The notes under the pieces are model-generated. The model saw only the letters and a program-made list of their open reading frames with translations, ran no database searches and had not been told where the DNA came from. Of a stretch of 19,549 nucleotides of DNA, positions 14,864 through 19,549 are shown one piece after another; positions within the stretch are counted from its first letter, which is position 1; each line of letters opens with the position of its first letter. The stretch comes from Helicobacter sp. GTDB lineage: Bacteria; Campylobacterota; Campylobacteria; Campylobacterales; Helicobacteraceae. The stretch lies in NCBI GenBank assembly GCA_029264655.1, contig JARHZY010000027.1, forward strand, positions 1-19,549, given 5' to 3'. A program made the position numbers and the translations under genes.

Positions 14864-14919
14864 AAAATAATTTTCCTTATTGTCGCTTTATATTATCAAA
14901 TATTTATTGTTTAAGTGGT

Positions 14920-14925
14920 ATTATA
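14920..14925 (-). promoter_or_regulatory. TATAAT box for miaB-lpxJ
   Basis: On the minus strand a perfect TATAAT (14925-14920) lies about 57 nt before the miaB ATG, which predicts a leader of about 48 nt. No -35 is recognisable. Confidence 0.45.
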
Positions 14926-15071
14926 GAATCTTTTAGGTTATTAAAAGCTTAACAAAACAATGAAGTTATACTTTTTATTCAATAATGCCACATATATACC
15001 CACACAATAATCCATTTGTAACAAATCTTTTTATCCATGCCACATTACCGCTCCATTATGAAGTTTTATCA

Positions 15072-15090
15072 TAAAATCACTATGATTTTA
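15072..15090. repeat. Perfect 8-bp hairpin upstream of a tiny ORF
   Basis: TAAAATCA (15072-15079) and TGATTTTA (15083-15090) form a stem with a 3-nt loop CTA. It sits directly ahead of the AAGGGAG ribosome binding site of the 14-codon ORF. It may be a small regulatory hairpin or an operator. Confidence 0.4.
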
Positions 15091-15201
15091 GATTGTAAGG
15101 GAGTATATGTATGGCACCGCTTTTATTGCAAAAAGATTCTGTAACGCTAAACTAAAACCACTAAACCAATATGAAAAAATTTGAGAAAAGAAAGTAGCAT
15201 G

Positions 15202-15220
15202 TAGCATACCCAATATGCTA
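15202..15220 (-). terminator. Hairpin downstream of the porin gene
   Basis: TAGCATA (15202-15208) and TATGCTA (15214-15220) make a 7-bp stem with a CCCAA loop. On the minus strand it is followed by a T-rich stretch (about 15190 downwards). It is about 200 bp beyond the porin stop, so assignment as the porin terminator is tentative. Confidence 0.3.
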
Positions 15221-15418
15221 AAGGGTTTAGACTTGTGTTATTTTAAGTGGAATGAGAAAATCTCTACTTTGCTTTCTTATACCCACAAACATTAAAAAAA
15301 AGATGAAAATAAAGTAAAACACCGCATCACAATAACATAGGATTCCTTACCCACAAAGCCCTAGTGCTACATGCAATTATAAAACATAAGGCTTTTACTT
15401 AATGGGCAGATAAAATGT

Positions 15419-16648
15419 CTAGAATTTAAGCTTTGTAAAAGCAATACCAGAATTTGCATTGCCAAATCCATTGCTAACAAAACCACCACCAACAGACCAC
15501 ACAAAATTACCATTGCTAATAATGTTGTAATTTATAATTGCTGAAAATTCTTTATAATCACCGCCTGCATAAAGCACATCAAAATCAAAGGTATTGCCAA
15601 GCTTTAAGCCTGTAAATACATACCATGTATCTACACCAGCATTCAAATAACTGCGATTTGCAAGCCCTGTTCCGTTATAGCCATTGGTTGGATAAAGATA
15701 TTGCCCATAGAATCTTGTCCTATCAACAAGCGTTGTGCCCTGCAAACCAAGATTGCCAATACTCATATAACCACCACCAAGTTTAACCATATCCGCAAAC
15801 AACAACTCTTCATCTACTTGCCACATTACACCATTACCCCCATTACTAAATAAATGCGACCATAAACCGCGTGCTGTTGTGGTAGTTTTGACAACTCCTA
15901 AATCAAAATCAAGGATAAGGCGACCACCTGCTTGTAACACATCATTGTTGCCTGCTTTTGACCAATATTGTGCATAAGGGCTAAAGCTTACATGCCCACC
16001 GAATTTAAAATCCATACCAAATGCAAACAAGTCATTATTAAAGTTAAAATTTTCCCAACTTGATGCATAGCCGCCTAATCCAGAAATATCCATACCATAG
16101 CGTCCTTCTGCACCAGATTTTAAGCTTGCACTTGCATTATACCCATTACGCAACCAGTCATTAACCCATGTGCCCCAAATGCCAAAATATTGAGATTGGT
16201 AGGCAAGAGCAAAGCCTTGATTATATCCGCCAACCCACTCTGCTGTTGTGAGAATCTTACTTGCATTATAACGACCTAAAGCAAGATCTACGCCAGATCC
16301 TTGATACCCCACATAAAGATCAGAAGCATCTACCCATGGACGCACAAAGAGCCTGCCATTACCCACAAATGCATTATTTGAGAAATTCCCACCAGCACCA
16401 ATTGTTAGGGGAGCATAGCCTGCCATTATACCAGCACCAAGCTTGAAACCACTAAAATTAAAATCCACACCTACATGCCCAACAACACCAACATAGCCAG
16501 TAAGATTCTCATTTGGCAATGTATTTCCGCTACCAAAACCAAAATTACCTATTACACCGACTTTACCAAAAGGCGTAACCTCAACAGCTTGCACACCACT
16601 TACAAAAAGCCCCGCCAAAACAATTGAACCCATGATTTTTTTTGTCAT
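15419..16648 (-). CDS. Hof-like outer-membrane beta-barrel protein
   Basis: This is a 409-residue outer-membrane protein with a Sec signal peptide (MTKKIMGSIVLAGLFVSGVQA, cleavage after about residue 21). Its mature part is rich in Gly, Asn and aromatic residues with alternating beta-strand patterns, such as RPWVDASDLYVGY, ALAYQSQYFGIWGTW and YVFTGLKLGNTFDFDVLY. It ends KLKF, a terminal Phe recognised by the Bam machinery. The overall look matches the Hof / Helicobacter outer-membrane family of porin-like proteins. It has no obvious lipobox and no enzymatic motifs, and passive uptake or adhesion is the likely role. AAGGA precedes the ATG, and TATTAT lies about 35 nt upstream. It is monocistronic, separated on both sides by non-coding DNA and divergent from the Sel1-repeat gene. 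Composition is richer in G+C than its flanks, as expected of a highly expressed porin. Confidence 0.85.
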   Translation of the reverse strand: MTKKIMGSIVLAGLFVSGVQAVEVTPFGKVGVIGNFGFGSGNTLPNENLTGYVGVVGHVGVDFNFSGFKLGAGIMAGYAPLTIGAGGNFSNNAFVGNGRLFVRPWVDASDLYVGYQGSGVDLALGRYNASKILTTAEWVGGYNQGFALAYQSQYFGIWGTWVNDWLRNGYNASASLKSGAEGRYGMDISGLGGYASSWENFNFNNDLFAFGMDFKFGGHVSFSPYAQYWSKAGNNDVLQAGGRLILDFDLGVVKTTTTARGLWSHLFSNGGNGVMWQVDEELLFADMVKLGGGYMSIGNLGLQGTTLVDRTRFYGQYLYPTNGYNGTGLANRSYLNAGVDTWYVFTGLKLGNTFDFDVLYAGGDYKEFSAIINYNIISNGNFVWSVGGGFVSNGFGNANSGIAFTKLKF

Positions 16649-16682
16649 TATATATCCTTGTATTGTCTTAAATGATTGTCTA

Positions 16683-16688
16683 ATAATA
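16683..16688 (-). promoter_or_regulatory. -10 box (TATTAT) of the porin gene
   Basis: On the minus strand TATTAT (16688-16683) lies 34 nt before the porin ATG, which would give a short leader containing the AAGGA ribosome binding site. The upstream DNA is T-rich without a clear -35. Confidence 0.4.
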
Positions 16689-16888
16689 TCCCATACTATT
16701 AAAACATGACAAAATATCGGCTAAATTCTATTAACTTTATTTACCATAGCACTGCATTTTCATCCATGCAAACAACCACATAAAAACACCACTCTTATCT
16801 TACAATAGCTACACAATAAATTAGCAACATAAGTTTATTTTAAGTGCGACTAAGATACAATAAGATTAGTAATCAAGCCACAAACACA

Positions 16889-16894
16889 TAAAAT
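16889..16894 (+). promoter_or_regulatory. Candidate -10 box (TAAAAT) for the Sel1-repeat gene
   Basis: TAAAAT lies 43 nt before the ATG at 16938. A rival, TACAAT at 16856-16861, is further upstream. Both fit the relaxed -10 of this group, and neither has a clear -35. Confidence 0.3.
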
Positions 16895-16937
16895 ACCATA
16901 AATGTGCAACTCAACCCATAAAGCATAAAGGCTATTT

Positions 16938-17645
16938 ATGAATCTCTTACATATATTTATTACGCCATGCCTTTTTATAGCATTGCTTTATGGGCAAACA
17001 CAACATAAAAACCACAACGAAACAGAAACCATTCTAAACGATAAAGAGCTTATCTATGCTTGCTTAGATAAAAATAAAGATGCATGCCTACTGCTTATTG
17101 ATGGAGCTTTACCAAGCGTAATAGAATGTAGTGAGCAAGCAAGTTGCATTATTATTGCGCACATTTATATGACTGCTGATATGCATGAAAATGCCCTACC
17201 CTATCTAAAAAAATCATGTTATTTTGGCATTATGGAGGCTTGTTTTGAACATGCACTTAGCCATGAGATATTAGGTGAATATACACAAGCACACAATATA
17301 TATAAGCAAAGCTGCGATAGAGGCTTTATGCCAAGTTGCTATAATCTAGCCATGCTTTATGTAAATGGGCTAGGCGTGCAAACTAACATGCAAAAGGCTA
17401 ATAGAATCTTTTTTGAAGCATGTGCAAATAATGAAGAGCAATCATGCTATAATCTTGCAATCTCATATCGGTATGGAATGGGATTAAAAGCTGATAGACT
17501 GAGGGCAAAAGATTTTTTTAAGAGAGCATGTGATTTAGGTATGGAGCTTGGCTGCAAGGAATATGATATTATAAACGCAGCTGATTTTTCAATTACCGTG
17601 CAAGACCATTTAAAAAAACAGAAACAACCAAGCATGCAAAAATAA
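16938..17645 (+). CDS. Secreted Sel1-repeat protein of the Helicobacter cysteine-rich (Hcp-like) type
   Basis: This 235-residue protein has an N-terminal hydrophobic signal (about 1-20, ending LLYGQ) and several Sel1-like helical repeats. Cysteine pairs of the C-X7-C form occur at 42/50, 94/102, 126/134, 162/170 and 198/206. The last three pairs recur every 36 residues, the repeat length of Hcp proteins, where each pair forms a disulfide linking the two helices. Repeat motifs such as SCYNLAMLYVNGLGV (133-147) and SCYNLAISYRYGMGL (169-183) are textbook Sel1. Hcp proteins are periplasmic or secreted and several are immunogenic. The exact partner of this one is unknown. AAAGG lies 6 nt before the start. 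trpCF follows 69 nt later, apparently with its own promoter. Confidence 0.85.
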   Translation: MNLLHIFITPCLFIALLYGQTQHKNHNETETILNDKELIYACLDKNKDACLLLIDGALPSVIECSEQASCIIIAHIYMTADMHENALPYLKKSCYFGIMEACFEHALSHEILGEYTQAHNIYKQSCDRGFMPSCYNLAMLYVNGLGVQTNMQKANRIFFEACANNEEQSCYNLAISYRYGMGLKADRLRAKDFFKRACDLGMELGCKEYDIINAADFSITVQDHLKKQKQPSMQK

Positions 17646-17655
17646 AACCCAAAGC

Positions 17656-17670
17656 ATGTTATAATAACAT
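17656..17670 (+). promoter_or_regulatory. Extended -10 promoter inside a palindrome, upstream of trpCF
   Basis: TGTTATAAT (17657-17665) is a perfect extended -10 (TG-N-TATAAT). It is embedded in a 15-nt palindrome, ATGTTAT-A-ATAACAT (17656-17670). A wider pair, GCATG (17654-17658) and CATGC (17678-17682), surrounds it. The trpCF start is about 43 nt after the predicted transcription start. The symmetry could bind a repressor, which is inference. Confidence 0.5.
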
Positions 17671-17714
17671 TTGCTATCATGCACTAACAATATAAAAAAT
17701 GAAGAAGGATAACT

Positions 17715-19355
17715 ATGCACCAGCAATTTAGTGGTATCGAGATTTTAGACCAAATATGCCAAACAAAAATGAAACGCCTGCAAACAAAAGGTATGAGTTT
17801 GGGCTATACATTACCAAAAAAACGTCCCTTTCCAATCGTTACACCGACATTATTGCACAAAAAAGACTCTCCTATTATTATTGCAGAAATAAAGAGAAAA
17901 AGTCCAACAAAGGGATATATAGGCACAATCACAGAACCCACAAAACTTGCTAAAACATATATAGAACAAGGTGCAAATGCGATTTCTGTGCTTTGTGAGG
18001 AAGACTATTTTCAGGGGAGCTTGCAAGATTTATATGCTATTAAGGAAGCATTTCCGCATACTTGTATCTTGCGTAAAGATTTTATCTTGCATAAAGATGA
18101 AATAGAGGTAAGCTATCTTTTTGGGGCAGATATGGTATTACTCATTGTAGCTCTTTTTGTCAATAACATGGAATCTTTTTGTGTATTATATAATGAATTA
18201 TTATCCTATAACCTTACCCCCTTAATTGAAATACATACACTTGCAGAATGGGATCTCATTAAACAGCTTGACTTAAAACATGCAATCATTGGTATTAATG
18301 CACGCAACCTAAAAACTTTTCAAATCAATAAAATGGATGCAATGAAATTAAGAGCATGTATTCCGCAGCATATTGCCGTTGTTTTTGAATCAGGAATCCA
18401 ATCAAACTATGATGGTTTTATGGCTGGAAGCAGTGGTTTTCAAGGAATTTTATGTGGTAGCTTCTTAGTAGAACATCTTGACACACAACATGAAAATACT
18501 ACACAAAACGTGCTTTATGAACTTGCTAAAGCCTTTCATATTGGCACAAATAAACTAATATTTGCACGCTTATTACAAAGATTCTATACAAAAAATCCAC
18601 ATATAAAACAACATGCAAAAAAACACATTAACAAACCACTCATAAAAGTGTGCGGTATTAATGATATTGCATTTTTGCAAGAAAGCATGTTGCATGCAGA
18701 TTTGCTAGGTTTTATCTTAACGCCAAAAAGCGTGCGTTATGTAGATATGATCTTTATGCAAGAAGCAACAAGAATTTATAACGCATATTGCATGCAACAC
18801 AAACATTTAGATTTCATGCCATTACGCATTGGTGTGGTTACAAAGGAATGTATAGATATTGGTATAAGTTATTTAGAACAGGGCTTTATTGATTGCCTAC
18901 AACTACACGATATACCAACATCATTTTGTATTAAGCATGATGCAACATCGCACAATAATACAGAATCTTTTTATGGCACATACCCCATATCAGCATTGCA
19001 TAATATCTCAAACAATGCCCTACTCCCTTTTTATCCATCCATAGACTATAAAAAGTTACTGCACACAAACCAAACATTGCAAACGCATTTTGCACTATGG
19101 GATAGTAGTGGTGGTAAAGGGCAAAGTATAGATATAATGGCAATACAAAACTTTATGACAAAGCACATTACTTTGCAAGGAAACTTATGGTTGGCAGGTG
19201 GTATATGCACTAAGAATTTACGCGAACTCCTTACGCTAAACCCCATGCTTCTTGATATATGCTCTGGCTTTGAAAATGAGCAAGGCAAAAAAAGCATTAT
19301 TGCTATGCAAACATTTTTTAGTCTTTTAGAAAGCATATTTGACAAGGTATCATAG
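17715..19355 (+). CDS. trpCF: Bifunctional indole-3-glycerol phosphate synthase / phosphoribosylanthranilate isomerase (TrpCF)
   Basis: This fused enzyme performs two consecutive steps of tryptophan synthesis: isomerisation of phosphoribosylanthranilate (PRAI), then ring closure to indole-3-glycerol phosphate (IGPS). The 546-residue protein has the IGPS half at about 1-260, with IIAEIKRKSP (54-64, catalytic Glu and Lys), LRKDFI (119-124), LIEIHT (170-175), GINARNL (193-199) and ESGI (225-228). The PRAI half at about 305-546 has KVCGI (311-315, catalytic Cys), LWDSSGGKGQ (461-470, catalytic Asp), LAGGI (493-497) and a terminal LDICSGFE phosphate loop. Both active sites look intact. TrpC-TrpF fusions are known in H. 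pylori and enterics. AAGGA lies 5 nt before the ATG. No other trp genes are adjacent, so it is an isolated member of the pathway here. Confidence 0.95.
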   Translation: MHQQFSGIEILDQICQTKMKRLQTKGMSLGYTLPKKRPFPIVTPTLLHKKDSPIIIAEIKRKSPTKGYIGTITEPTKLAKTYIEQGANAISVLCEEDYFQGSLQDLYAIKEAFPHTCILRKDFILHKDEIEVSYLFGADMVLLIVALFVNNMESFCVLYNELLSYNLTPLIEIHTLAEWDLIKQLDLKHAIIGINARNLKTFQINKMDAMKLRACIPQHIAVVFESGIQSNYDGFMAGSSGFQGILCGSFLVEHLDTQHENTTQNVLYELAKAFHIGTNKLIFARLLQRFYTKNPHIKQHAKKHINKPLIKVCGINDIAFLQESMLHADLLGFILTPKSVRYVDMIFMQEATRIYNAYCMQHKHLDFMPLRIGVVTKECIDIGISYLEQGFIDCLQLHDIPTSFCIKHDATSHNNTESFYGTYPISALHNISNNALLPFYPSIDYKKLLHTNQTLQTHFALWDSSGGKGQSIDIMAIQNFMTKHITLQGNLWLAGGICTKNLRELLTLNPMLLDICSGFENEQGKKSIIAMQTFFSLLESIFDKVS

Positions 19356-19436
19356 CAATACAACAGAAATAAACACAATTTGCAAAGAAGATTCTATTGT
19401 CCCAAACAAGATACCAATAGCAAATACTTCATTTTT

Positions 19437-19454
19437 CAAAAACATGAGTTTTTG
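19437..19454 (+). terminator. Candidate terminator of trpCF
   Basis: CAAAAAC (19437-19443) and GTTTTTG (19448-19454) form a 7-bp stem with an ATGA loop, 82 bp after the trpCF stop, followed by TATTTA. The stem is GC-poor, so strength is doubtful. Confidence 0.4.
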
Positions 19455-19549
19455 TATTTAAAAACAACCACTGCTAGCAAACACAAAAAGTCTTATATTA
19501 GAATTTATAAATTATATTTTAATCCAAATAATAATATTGCAAGCAACTA

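Larger units (their letters stand above)
14864..15418. other. 555-bp stretch without a confident gene between miaB and the porin
   Basis: It holds the miaB promoter, two clear hairpins (15072-15090 and 15202-15220), a 14-codon peptide ORF with a strong ribosome binding site on the plus strand (15111-15155), and a loosely structured segment just after the porin stop (AAAGCC 15355-15360 / GGCTTT 15390-15395, flanked by CCCA/TGGG). I recognise no tRNA or known small RNA. Confidence 0.55.

Noticed and set aside
17646..17714. Trp attenuator or T-box in front of trpCF
   Set aside because: The 69-nt gap is too short and holds no leader peptide with Trp codons and no T-box core. The palindrome is better read as promoter or operator.
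19375..19470. Minus-strand peptide of about 31 residues with hydrophobic ends after trpCF
   Set aside because: The ATG lies inside the terminator-like stem and has no good ribosome site. A chance frame is more likely than a small toxin.
1..19549. CRISPR array, tRNA/rRNA genes, insertion sequences or prophage
   Set aside because: No regularly spaced repeats, cloverleaf-like GC-rich segments, transposase or integrase motifs, or terminal inverted repeats were found in any intergenic stretch.

Overview
The window is AT-rich DNA from a Gram-negative, flagellated epsilonproteobacterium, most likely a Helicobacter, and the gene content points to an enterohepatic type rather than H. pylori itself. 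Supporting evidence: a flagellin C-terminus, a flgM-flgN-flgK cluster, a Csd3/HdpA-type cell-shape peptidase, an LpxJ-type lipid A acyltransferase overlapping miaB (the pair is also adjacent in H. pylori), a Hof-like outer-membrane protein, a cysteine-paired Sel1 (Hcp-like) secreted protein and a fused trpCF. No rRNA, tRNA, CRISPR array, transposase or phage gene was seen. This is mostly an ordinary chromosomal segment with a few accessory elements.

Layout. 1-158: end of a flagellin gene, followed by a terminator-like hairpin. 535-4128 (+): a two-gene unit of a large kinase-phosphoesterase fusion (possible RNA-end repair enzyme with a decayed ligase-like third part) and, 3 nt later, pabB. 4129-4579: a gene-poor convergent region with an AT-only hairpin and a start-less open stretch. 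10029-4580 (-): a flagellar unit reading small membrane ORF, flgM, flgN, flgK, then two paralogous GT4 glycosyltransferases. A sigma-28-like promoter lies in front of flgM. 10206-12183 (+): csd3 and a NUDT14-like Nudix hydrolase. 12184-12849: gene-poor, with hairpins and one doubtful small ORF. 14863-12850 (-): miaB and lpxJ, overlapping. 14864-15418: a 555-bp non-coding stretch. 16648-15419 (-): a Hof-like porin. 16938-19355 (+): a Sel1-repeat secreted protein, then trpCF with its own extended -10 promoter.

How the genes fit together. Much of the window concerns the envelope and motility: filament protein, hook-filament junction protein with its chaperone and anti-sigma factor, peptidoglycan trimming, lipid A acylation and an outer-membrane porin. 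The two glycosyltransferases joined to the flagellar unit could modify flagellin or another surface glycan, but that is inference from position. PabB (folate branch) and TrpCF (tryptophan branch) are housekeeping enzymes that both trace back to chorismate, though they sit 13 kb apart and are not co-transcribed. The most unusual items are the kinase-phosphoesterase fusion, the small membrane ORF ahead of flgM, the glycosyltransferase pair, and a strongly over-represented 7-base word (AGATTCT/AGAATCT) scattered across coding and non-coding DNA on both strands.
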